From Chloroflexota bacterium (GTDB taxonomy: Bacteria; Chloroflexota; UBA5177; JANWHV01), in contig JANWHO010000010.1 in the NCBI GenBank assembly GCA_025450375.1, positions 1 to 9,853 of the forward strand: a DNA stretch of 9,853 nucleotides, given 5' to 3'. The stretch's first letter is position 1. The number at the start of each line of letters is the position of its first letter. The translations under genes and the position numbers were made by a program. The notes under the pieces are model-generated. The model was not told the origin of the DNA. It saw only the letters and a program-made list of their open reading frames with translations, and did no database searches. This document shows positions 1-5,513 of this stretch, piece after piece.

Positions 1-746
1 ATGTTTCCGCCCAGGGCGAAGGCAGAGGAAACCACGGCGCCCGGTTCCGCCTCGATGCGATGGAGCATGCCGTTCATCAGGGCGATTTTCCGCTCAAAGG
101 GATTGGGATTGGCGGCGGCGTCCGCCGCCACCTCATGCAGGCGGAAACCTTCCTCGTCCAGGTAATAACTCGCGGCCCCGAATACCCGATCACCGTTGTC
201 GGCTCCCAGGGCCACGCTGGCGGCGGCCCGGCGGAGGAAATGTGGGTCCTCCACCACTTCGTCGTCGTCGAGGGCCACCACCAGGTCGCAATCAACCAGG
301 TACGGAATCAGCAGTTGCAGATTACGGACCTGCGGATAGCCCCGCCCATCGAACCAGGGCATCCAATCGGCGTGGCCCAGCGACCGCAGCCTGCCATGCA
401 GCATCCGCACATGGGCGGGGGTCCAGAGGGCGATGGGCAGGTCCGGATAGAGGTCGCGGATCGTATCCACCTGATAGGCGGCGCTGGTTTCCACGTCGGG
501 AGCGGAGCTGGAGATCAGCAACAGCACCACTCTTGGCCGATCGGGGAGGGCTTGCAGGCTTCGCAGCAAGCGGGCCATCGTACCGGACTGGTTGACGGGG
601 GTTGGATGATCCTCCACGCTGTCACCGACTCTGCGAAGGCCAAACGAGCGGCCCCAATAGGTAGGAACCACGATCGCCGTCCGGGCGATCAGCGCCTCGA
701 TGGCAGGGGACGAAGCGGGCGGCTCCCCCTGCTGATACTCATTCAC
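1..746 (-). CDS. GT-A-like glycosyltransferase, partial (3' end outside window)
   Basis: Reading the minus strand from a GTG at 746-744 gives 248 codons without a stop, so the C-terminus lies beyond the left edge. The start is supported by AGGGAG (plus-strand 754-759), 7 nt upstream. An ATG at 742 is in another frame and stops quickly. Residues 22-33 read TAIVVPTYWGRS, like the first strand of GT2/GT-A glycosyltransferases. After alternating beta-like stretches (VVLLLISS, PIALWTP) comes DLVVALDDDEVVEDP at about 154-168. Its aspartate cluster (D160-D162, E163) fits a metal- and nucleotide-sugar-binding DXD-type motif. No signal peptide or membrane segment is visible in this part, so it is probably cytosolic. 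Donor and acceptor cannot be told. It lies 65 nt downstream of the cupredoxin gene on the same strand with no convincing terminator between, so co-transcription is possible. The fold call is fairly secure; the subfamily is unknown. Confidence 0.7.
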   Translation of the reverse strand, partial: MNEYQQGEPPASSPAIEALIARTAIVVPTYWGRSFGLRRVGDSVEDHPTPVNQSGTMARLLRSLQALPDRPRVVLLLISSSAPDVETSAAYQVDTIRDLYPDLPIALWTPAHVRMLHGRLRSLGHADWMPWFDGRGYPQVRNLQLLIPYLVDCDLVVALDDDEVVEDPHFLRRAAASVALGADNGDRVFGAASYYLDEEGFRLHEVAADAAANPNPFERKIALMNGMLHRIEAEPGAVVSSAFALGGN

Positions 747-811
747 GGTGCGGCTCCCTATGCGCGGCGTGCCAGATACGGGCACTGATGATTGAGTCTA
801 TGGTAGCGCCC

Positions 812-1267
812 TTACACCACATGAATAATCCCATTCTGGCCAGGGTGGATCTGGCACTCGTAGGGGTAATCACCCTTGGTGGGAAAGCTCCGGCGCAGGG
901 TGTAGCCGGTGTCCTGGATCTGATCCTGGAATGGGTGCAGATTATGGCCACCTGATTTCCAGACGAAGAGCACGGTAGTCCCGGTGCTGATCGTGATATT
1001 GCTGGGCGAAAAGCCCCCCCCCAACTTGGGGTCGCTGATCACGTCCACCTCTACTTGTCGTAGCCCCGTACAGTGACTGGAGGTGGCGGCCGGGTATGGT
1101 CCTCCCTGGCCGTCGGTGTTCGCGGGCGCGCAACCTGGGGAACGGGGCGCCGCGGTAGCGGTGGGCGCGGCGGGCGCGGAACTACCACCCCCGCACCCGG
1201 CCAGGAGAGGGATCAGCCCGAGCGCCAGAGCCGCGATCAGGCGGCGGCGAATGACGAAGCTACGCAT
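812..1267 (-). CDS. Cupredoxin-domain lipoprotein (plastocyanin/amicyanin-like)
   Basis: The 151-residue protein has a lipoprotein signal: arginines at 7-9, a hydrophobic stretch at 10-23 and lipobox LLAGC with C25 as the lipidated cysteine. A G/S/A/P/T-rich linker follows, then a beta-sandwich domain at about 70-151. Copper ligands can be placed as H108 (GGHNL), C138 and H141 in YECQIHPGQNG. The axial position that is usually Met (HPGM) is Q144. C46 and C66 might form a disulfide. Type 1 copper proteins of this kind carry electrons or bind copper outside the membrane; the partner is unknown. I chose the ATG at 1267. An in-frame TTG at 1288 would only add seven residues before the signal peptide. 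Neither has a strong Shine-Dalgarno. The gene lies 270 bp after the sensor kinase, with an operator-like array in that gap, which suggests control by the adjacent two-component system. Confidence 0.85.
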   Translation of the reverse strand: MRSFVIRRRLIAALALGLIPLLAGCGGGSSAPAAPTATAAPRSPGCAPANTDGQGGPYPAATSSHCTGLRQVEVDVISDPKLGGGFSPSNITISTGTTVLFVWKSGGHNLHPFQDQIQDTGYTLRRSFPTKGDYPYECQIHPGQNGIIHVV

Positions 1268-1300
1268 GGTTGTAAGGTACCGCACCAAGGACCGGAAAAG

Positions 1301-1381
1301 CGATACGCGCCGCGCGAGCCGTTTTCCCCTCCCTTGAGCCCCGTTCGCGGGAGGGAAGCGCGGCGCGCGTGGCGCGTATCG
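1301..1381. repeat. 81-bp imperfect palindrome (possible MITE/REP-like element)
   Basis: Two 33-nt arms (1301-1333 and 1349-1381) flank a 15-nt loop. The outer 11 bp, CGATACGCGCC and GGCGCGTATCG, pair perfectly. The inner 7 bp, CCCTCCC and GGGAGGG, also pair perfectly. By hand alignment about 27 of 33 positions match. Pairing stops at both ends (G1300 against T1382). It sits between the sensor kinase stop and the cupredoxin start. There is no T-tract, so a simple intrinsic terminator is not supported. It may be a small non-autonomous element or a structured leader. Confidence 0.7.
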
Positions 1382-1430
1382 TGTCCACCTGCGGCCACCC
1401 TCGGCAGGAAACCGAAGGCGCCCGGTGTGT

Positions 1431-1471
1431 CACGGGAGCCCGATACGCCCCGCGTATCGGCGGTTCCCGTG
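1431..1471. repeat. Second inverted repeat sharing CGATACGC ends
   Basis: CGATACGC (1441-1448) and GCGTATCG (1452-1459) pair perfectly around a CCC loop. Outside them, CACGGGA (1431-1437) pairs with TCCCGTG (1465-1471) across a short unequal bulge. The core has the same sequence as the two ends of the 1301-1381 palindrome brought together, so the two are probably related. It lies in the same gap, closer to the kinase gene. Confidence 0.65.
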
Positions 1472-1491
1472 CATATGTTCAGCATGACAGA

Positions 1492-1535
1492 ACTGTATAA
1501 AGGAGCCTTGAAGCGAATATGAAGTTTCCGTGAAG
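1492..1535 (-). promoter_or_regulatory. Candidate response-regulator operator: 11-bp direct repeats plus -10
   Basis: On the minus strand three units begin with CTTCA at 1535, 1524 and 1513, exactly 11 bp apart (CTTCACGGAAA, CTTCATATTCG, CTTCAAGGCTC). A degenerate fourth, CTTTA, begins at 1502. OmpR/PhoB-family regulators bind direct repeats with this helical-turn spacing, and TTCA-type 11-mers resemble actinobacterial PHO boxes. A -10-like TACAGT lies at 1497-1492, or TATACA at 1499-1494. It is about 9-11 nt beyond the third CTTCA, and there is no good -35, as at activator-dependent promoters. It points toward the cupredoxin gene and would give a leader of about 220 nt. The repeats are seen; the function is inferred. 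Confidence 0.5.
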
Positions 1536-1537
1536 AC

Positions 1538-2677
1538 CTATATGGTGGTCCCTTGAAGAACCGGCGGGGTGGTGACGATCGGCGAGGCAAGTTCCGCGCG
1601 CGCGGGGAGGGCCACGGTAAAGGTGCTGCCCAATCCCGGCGCGCTGGCCACCACGAGGCCGCCCCCATGCGCCTCCGCCAGGTGACGGGCGATAGTCAGC
1701 CCAATCCCCGTGCCGCCGCCCAGGCGTGAACGCGACTTGTCGACCCGATAGAAGCGCCCAAAAATCTGTTCGATATGCTCCGGCGCGATCCCGATCCCAT
1801 TATCTTGGACCGAGATACACACCTGATCCCGTTCGGTATAAGCCATCACGCGGACCCGTCCGCCCACCGGCGTGTATTGCAGGGCGTTGGCTAGCAAGTT
1901 GAGCAGCACCTGGAAAAGGCGGTCGGCGTCACCCAGCACCGCGCCCGCCTCGGGCGCCAGCTCGCTGGTCAGGCTTACTCCCTTGGCCTCGAATTGGGGC
2001 TTGGCCCGCCCGATCACCCCATGCACCAACTCCCGCACCAGCACCGGATGCAACTCCAGCGGCATCTGATGCGCCTCCAACCGGGAAAGCTCTTGCAAAT
2101 CCTTGACCAGCCGGTAGAGGCGGTCCGCCTCGTGATAAATCAGGGTGTAGGTTTCCTGATCCGCCGGCATCACCCCATCGAGGAGCGCTTCCATGTAGCC
2201 TTTGATACTCGTAAGCGGGGTGCGCAACTCGTGGGCCACGTCGGCAATCAGGGCCTGGCGGCGGGCCTCGGTCTGGGCCAGGGCATCGGCCATCTTGTTG
2301 AAACTGGCCGCGAGCTGGGTGATCTCGAAGTCGTCCCGCACCGGAACCCGCTCCTCGTAATGGCCGGAGGCGATGCGACGGCTGGCATCCATAATCTGGT
2401 GCAGCGGTCCCACGATCCGATGGGAGACGAAGAGGCTGACCGCCACGGAGGTAAAGGTGGCCACCGCCATGGCGGCCACCAGGCCCTGGAAGAGGCTACG
2501 CTGGAAGCCGGGTAGGTCGGCGCCGGTGATTCTGGCCGTGAAATAGCTGGAGGAAAAGATGGCGGCGGAGAGCGCCAGAACCCCGATCCCCGCCAGCCCC
2601 ACCACCAGATACGACGCGAAGAGTCGCCAGGTAATCTGGCGCCAGAGGCGGCGGGCCACCGCGCGGGGACCGGTCAT
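1538..2677 (-). CDS. HAMP-containing sensor histidine kinase
   Basis: This 379-residue membrane kinase should autophosphorylate on histidine and pass the phosphate to the regulator encoded just upstream. Domain order is as follows: a membrane segment at about 18-42, an extracytoplasmic loop of only about 20-25 residues, a second membrane segment at about 63-86, and HAMP at about 87-140. The HisKA domain has H149 in DVAHELRTPLTSIKGY. The ATPase domain has an N box (LLNLLANALQYTP, N260 and N264), G1 DNGIGI (D292), F box FGRFYR and G2 GGGTGIGL. A 20-residue tail follows. All catalytic motifs are intact. The tiny outer loop leaves no room for a sensory domain, so the signal may be sensed within the membrane or through a partner. 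The ATG start overlaps the regulator stop as ATGA, with GGTGGGGAG just upstream, so translation is coupled. The layout resembles PhoR/BaeS/ResE-type kinases; the stimulus is unknown. Confidence 0.93.
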   Translation of the reverse strand: MTGPRAVARRLWRQITWRLFASYLVVGLAGIGVLALSAAIFSSSYFTARITGADLPGFQRSLFQGLVAAMAVATFTSVAVSLFVSHRIVGPLHQIMDASRRIASGHYEERVPVRDDFEITQLAASFNKMADALAQTEARRQALIADVAHELRTPLTSIKGYMEALLDGVMPADQETYTLIYHEADRLYRLVKDLQELSRLEAHQMPLELHPVLVRELVHGVIGRAKPQFEAKGVSLTSELAPEAGAVLGDADRLFQVLLNLLANALQYTPVGGRVRVMAYTERDQVCISVQDNGIGIAPEHIEQIFGRFYRVDKSRSRLGGGTGIGLTIARHLAEAHGGGLVVASAPGLGSTFTVALPARAELASPIVTTPPVLQGTTI

Positions 2678-3408
2678 CGCTCCCCACCCGGATCGTCGAA
2701 CTTATAGCCCACTCCCCGAACCGTTTTGACGAACAGGGGTTCGGCGGCGTCTTGCTCGATCTTTTTCCGCAAGAGGCCGATATGGACATCCACCACCCGC
2801 TCATCACCCATGAAATCGTAGCCCCATACTCGTTCGAGCAGTTGGGCCCGGGTGAAGACCATGCCGGGCTTGGCGGCCAGGGTGCGGAGAATCTCGAAAT
2901 CGAGCGCGGTAAGCGCCACTTCCTGACCCCAGACGGTCACCACGTGGCGGCCAGTGTCGATGGTGATGTGGGGGAAACGCAGGGCCTGGGGCTCCCGCTC
3001 CACCTCTGTTATGCCCCGGCGGGCCCGGCGCAGCACCGCCTTGATCCGCGCTACCATCTCACGGCCGCTAAATGGCTTGGTCACGTAGTCATCGGCTCCG
3101 ACCGAGAGCCCAATCACCTTGTCGGTTTCCTCCGAGCGAGCGGTGAGCATGATGATCGAGACATCCGACTCCTGGCGGAGCAGCCGGCACACCTCCAGGC
3201 CATCGATCTCCGGCAGGAGGAGGTCCAACACCACCAGATGCGGATGGGTGGCGCGCGCCAAGCGGAGGGCCTCGCGGCCATCGGAGGCCGTGCTCACCTC
3301 ATAGCCCTCACGTTCCAGATATGCCTGCAAGAGACGGACGATGCTCGCCTCGTCGTCGACAATCAGGATGCGCGTCCCCAGGGTGGGAAGGGCTTCGATG
3401 GCGTTCAC
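2674..3408 (-). CDS. OmpR/PhoB-family response regulator
   Basis: This 244-residue DNA-binding regulator is the partner of the kinase it overlaps. The receiver domain (about 12-125) has acidic residues D18, D19 and E20, phosphoacceptor D62 (VVLDLLLPEIDG), T89 (MLTA) and K111 (VTKPF). The output domain (about 140-240) is a winged helix of the OmpR type, with TALDFEILRTLAAKPG, TRAQLLERVWG, a recognition helix around RVVDVHIGLLRKKIE and the wing VRGVGYKF. The start is a GTG at 3408; GAGGAG at plus-strand 3418-3423 lies 9 nt upstream and supports it. Length is typical for the family. It is first in a minus-strand unit and faces the folate operon across a 186-bp gap. The 11-bp repeats at 1503-1535 are a plausible target, by inference from the family's binding mode. 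Confidence 0.95.
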   Translation of the reverse strand: MNAIEALPTLGTRILIVDDEASIVRLLQAYLEREGYEVSTASDGREALRLARATHPHLVVLDLLLPEIDGLEVCRLLRQESDVSIIMLTARSEETDKVIGLSVGADDYVTKPFSGREMVARIKAVLRRARRGITEVEREPQALRFPHITIDTGRHVVTVWGQEVALTALDFEILRTLAAKPGMVFTRAQLLERVWGYDFMGDERVVDVHIGLLRKKIEQDAAEPLFVKTVRGVGYKFDDPGGER

Positions 3409-3514
3409 TTCCTCGTTCTCCTCGTTCGGATGGTGTTGTTGTTATGGTACCAGGGGTTCAGCCAGCCTACGAATGACGCCGCATGGAATCCTTCCCGTCC
3501 GATCGATCGGATCG

Positions 3515-3535
3515 GTCCGATCAGTCGGATCGGAC
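3515..3535. repeat. Inverted repeat in GATCGG-rich divergent intergenic region
   Basis: GTCCGATC (3515-3522) and GATCGGAC (3528-3535) pair perfectly around AGTCG. The surrounding 3501-3548 is built from overlapping CGATCGG/GGACCGAT words, so several alternative pairings exist. It lies between the divergent regulator and folB genes, 60 nt before folB. It could be an operator or simply a repetitive spacer. No gene is visible in 3409-3594. Confidence 0.45.
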
Positions 3536-3574
3536 TGAGCGGACCGATTCATGTGGCGCTACCGGTACCGTCGC

Positions 3575-3587
3575 GATACCGTACACT
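3575..3587 (+). promoter_or_regulatory. Candidate folB promoter -10 region (leaderless)
   Basis: GATACCGTACACT ends 7 nt before the folB ATG. TACACT (3582-3587) matches four of six -10 consensus bases, including the key TA...T. It would place transcription start at about the A of the ATG. No Shine-Dalgarno occurs before folB, which fits leaderless translation. No clear -35 is seen. Nearly the same 13-mer recurs at 5459-5471. Confidence 0.35.
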
Positions 3588-3594
3588 CTCGTTG

Positions 3595-3963
3595 ATGGAC
3601 GATGACTGCATTCTCCTCGAACAGATGGTCTTCTTCGGCTACCACGGTGCCTACCCGGCCGAGCGGGAACTGGGCCAGCGCTTTATCGTCGACCTGGCAC
3701 TGGGAGTCGATCTCGAGCCGGCGGGAGCCAGCGACAATCTGGACGACACGGTGAATTACGCGCGTATCTTCGATGTCGTGCGAGGGGTGGTGGAGGGTCC
3801 GCCCTGTAATCTCCTGGAAGCGGTGGCGGGGCGCATCGCCGACGCCGTTCTGACCGAGGAGCGGATACGCTGGTGCCGGGTGCGCCTGGCTAAGCCGGGG
3901 GTCGCCATCCCTGGATCGCTGGCTGGGGCCGCGGTCCAGATCACCCGCGGGCGAAAGACATGA
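3595..3963 (+). CDS. folB: Dihydroneopterin aldolase
   Basis: This 122-residue cytosolic enzyme cleaves 7,8-dihydroneopterin to 6-hydroxymethyl-dihydropterin and glycolaldehyde in folate synthesis. Family landmarks occur in order: FFGYHGAYPAERELGQ with E23, TVNYARIFD with Y55, LLEAVA with E75, and RVRLAKPGVAIPG with the catalytic lysine K100. These line up almost residue for residue with the classic E22/Y54/E74/K100 set of characterised enzymes. Length is normal for the family. The reading frame stays open far upstream on the antisense side of the regulator gene, but homology begins right after the ATG at 3595. There is no Shine-Dalgarno; a -10-like hexamer 7 nt upstream suggests a leaderless message. 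The stop overlaps the folP start as ATGA, so it heads a coupled folB-folP-folK operon. Confidence 0.95.
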   Translation: MDDDCILLEQMVFFGYHGAYPAERELGQRFIVDLALGVDLEPAGASDNLDDTVNYARIFDVVRGVVEGPPCNLLEAVAGRIADAVLTEERIRWCRVRLAKPGVAIPGSLAGAAVQITRGRKT

Positions 3964-4832
3964 GCCGGGAAACCGCGGAAGTGGCGATAGGGATAGCGGA
4001 AGCGCGCCATCCGCGTGAGACGGCGTGGGGACGGTGGCGACTCGAATGGGGCGCGCGCACCTACATCATGGGCATTATCAATATGACGGATGATTCCTTC
4101 TCCGGCGATGGGCTGGGCTTCGACGCGGCGCCCGCGGTAGCCCAGGCCCGTCGTTTCGTCGATGAAGGGGCCGATCTTCTGGACATCGGCGGCGAATCCA
4201 CCCGGCCTGGGTACGTGGAGGTGGACGCGGCGGCGGAGACGCGGCGCCTGATCCCAGCCATCGCGGCGATTGCCGCCGTCGTACCCGTGCCTCTCTCCGT
4301 GGACACCCGCAAGCCGGAGGTGGCCCGGGCCGCGCTCGACGCCGGCGCGCACCTGATCAACACGGTCGATGCCGTCCTGGACGGCGGCGCGATGTTCCAC
4401 CTGGCGGCCGAGCGGGGCGTGCCCGTGGTGATCATGCACAATAAACGCGCCGCGGTTTATGACGACCTGGTCGCCGAGGTGGTCGGAACACTGGCCGAGG
4501 CATGTCGGGCGGCCTCGGCGGCCGGCGTACCGGTCAGCCTTCAGATCGTCGATCCGGGGATCGGCTTTGGCAAGACCGGCGAGCATAATCTGTTGCTGCT
4601 GCGGCACCTGGGGGCGCTAAGGGCCCTCGATCGTCCTGTCCTCGTGGGACCATCGCGGAAGCGCTTCCTGGGGACGATCCTGGGCACGGCGGCGGATGAT
4701 CGGCTGGAAGGGACCGCCGCCACCGTCGCCCTCGCGATTGCTGGCGGCGCCGACCTGGTGCGCGTACACGACGTGCGCGCCATGGCACGGGTGGCCCGAG
4801 TGGCGGACGCGATTTGCCGGGGCGGCCCGTGA
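3960..4832 (+). CDS. folP: Dihydropteroate synthase
   Basis: This 290-residue TIM-barrel enzyme joins 6-hydroxymethyl-dihydropterin pyrophosphate to p-aminobenzoate to give dihydropteroate; it is the sulfonamide target. Motifs occur in order: YIMGIINMTDDSFSGDG (N41, loop 1), DIGGESTRPG (76-84, loop 2), SVDTRKPEV (D115), HLINTVDAV (N134), VVIMHN, IVDPGIGFGKTG (D198, K205), LVGPSRKRFLG (K234) and DLVRVHDV (R268, H270). Substrate- and phosphate-binding residues are intact. Three family motifs vary: TPDSF is TDDSF, the usual ND after the pterin strand is NT, and MHM is MHN. About 30 residues precede the barrel, which is a little long. The start overlaps the folB stop as ATGA, and its own TGA overlaps the folK GTG, so all three should be translated together. 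Confidence 0.96.
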   Translation: MSRETAEVAIGIAEARHPRETAWGRWRLEWGARTYIMGIINMTDDSFSGDGLGFDAAPAVAQARRFVDEGADLLDIGGESTRPGYVEVDAAAETRRLIPAIAAIAAVVPVPLSVDTRKPEVARAALDAGAHLINTVDAVLDGGAMFHLAAERGVPVVIMHNKRAAVYDDLVAEVVGTLAEACRAASAAGVPVSLQIVDPGIGFGKTGEHNLLLLRHLGALRALDRPVLVGPSRKRFLGTILGTAADDRLEGTAATVALAIAGGADLVRVHDVRAMARVARVADAICRGGP

Positions 4833-5350
4833 GCACCGTCTACCTCGGCTTGGGGGCGAATCTTGGCGACCGAGCCGCTGCCCTGGGGGCGGCGCTGGAT
4901 CTTCTGGGTGCCTCTGGGCAGGTGACGGTGTGTGCCGTCTCCTCTCTCTACGAGACGGCGCCCATGTACGTTACCGATCAGCCTTCCTTTCTCAACGCCG
5001 TGGCGCGGGTGGAGACTTCGCTCGCGCCGGAAGCGCTGCTCGACCTCCTCAAGCAGGTCGAGGTAACGCGCGGACGGGTCGCCCGTTACCGCTATGGGCC
5101 GCGCGAGGTAGACCTGGATATTCTCCTATACGACGACCTTGTCCTTGATACGCCCCAGCTCACCATTCCCCATAAGGAGTTGGCGGAACGTGCCTTCGTC
5201 CTGGCGCCGCTGGCCGAGTTGGCGCCCCGCCTGACCATACCGGGAACCACCAGCACGGTCGAGTCGCTCCTCCCGGCGGCCCTGCAAGGGGGAGCGGTAC
5301 GGCTCGCGCGCGACAATGGGTGGTATCCGGCTGACTTTCCGGCGGAATAG
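4829..5350 (+). CDS. folK: 6-hydroxymethyl-7,8-dihydropterin pyrophosphokinase
   Basis: This 173-residue kinase transfers pyrophosphate from ATP to 6-hydroxymethyl-dihydropterin, making the substrate for FolP. It opens with the family strand TVYLGLGANLGDR. It then has SLYETAPMYVTDQPSFLNAV (39-58) and the signature RYGPREVDLDILL, where R92, D95 and D97 fall at the same numbers as the nucleotide- and magnesium-binding residues of the E. coli enzyme. TIPHKELAERAFVLAPLAE follows, with H115 and R121. I chose the GTG at 4829 because it overlaps the folP stop as GTGA, copying the folB/folP junction, and the protein then begins right at the conserved first strand. A TTG at 4814 is possible but adds only five unconserved residues. 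The gene order folB-folP-folK supplies three adjacent pathway steps; folE and the pab genes are not in the window. Confidence 0.95.
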   Translation: MSTVYLGLGANLGDRAAALGAALDLLGASGQVTVCAVSSLYETAPMYVTDQPSFLNAVARVETSLAPEALLDLLKQVEVTRGRVARYRYGPREVDLDILLYDDLVLDTPQLTIPHKELAERAFVLAPLAELAPRLTIPGTTSTVESLLPAALQGGAVRLARDNGWYPADFPAE

Positions 5351-5429
5351 ATCGCGGATTCCGTCGATGGCCGTCACACGAGCAATCCGGCGATCCGCCG
5401 AATCAAGCGGGCCTGGAGACCCGCGCCCC

Positions 5430-5471
5430 TTGGCATCATCCGCCACCGAGACTACCGTGATCCCGTACACT
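5430..5471 (+). promoter_or_regulatory. Candidate promoter for the Uma2 gene
   Basis: In the 163-bp gap after folK, TTGGCA (5430-5435) is one base from the -35 consensus. It is followed at 17 nt by a poor -10, TACCGT (5453-5458). GATCCCGTACACT at 5459-5471 repeats 12 of 13 bases of the motif before folB, with TACACT as another possible -10. Either would give a 5' leader of roughly 35-50 nt. The rest of the gap has two weak 5-bp hairpins (5388-5400 and 5407-5424) and no clear terminator. Confidence 0.3.
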
Positions 5472-5500
5472 ACCCATAGACCCGACGACCCATTCATCTC

Positions 5501-5508
5501 GGGAGGGG
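5501..5508 (+). promoter_or_regulatory. Ribosome binding site fixing the Uma2 start
   Basis: GGGAGGGG ends 5 nt before the ATG at 5514. This selects that start over an in-frame ATG at 5316, which would overlap folK and add 66 unconserved residues. Confidence 0.7.
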
Positions 5509-5513
5509 CCAAC

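Noticed and set aside
769..785. Small hairpin GTGCC/GGCAC between the cupredoxin and glycosyltransferase genes
   Set aside because: The 5-bp stem has a 7-nt loop and no T-run, which is too weak to call a terminator.
60..788. Plus-strand open frame of 242 codons
   Set aside because: It is antisense to the glycosyltransferase, whose minus-strand frame has a ribosome site and recognisable motifs. The plus-strand product has no family features.
1237..1485. Minus-strand frame from ATG 1485, about 82 codons, in the cupredoxin leader
   Set aside because: It has no Shine-Dalgarno, is built largely from the two palindromes, and overlaps the cupredoxin start out of frame. It would fit a leaderless start from the proposed promoter, but nothing in its composition supports a protein.
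2752..3594. Long plus-strand open frame running into folB, antisense to the response regulator
   Set aside because: It is the complement of a clear OmpR-type regulator with intact motifs. Homology to dihydroneopterin aldolase starts only at 3595. High GC leaves antisense frames open.
5388..5424. Two 5-bp hairpins after folK
   Set aside because: They are short stems without T-tracts in GC-rich DNA, expected by chance, so no terminator is called.
5316..5513. 66-residue N-terminal extension of the Uma2 protein
   Set aside because: It overlaps the end of folK and has no ribosome site, whereas the ATG at 5514 has an excellent one and the family's homology begins after it.
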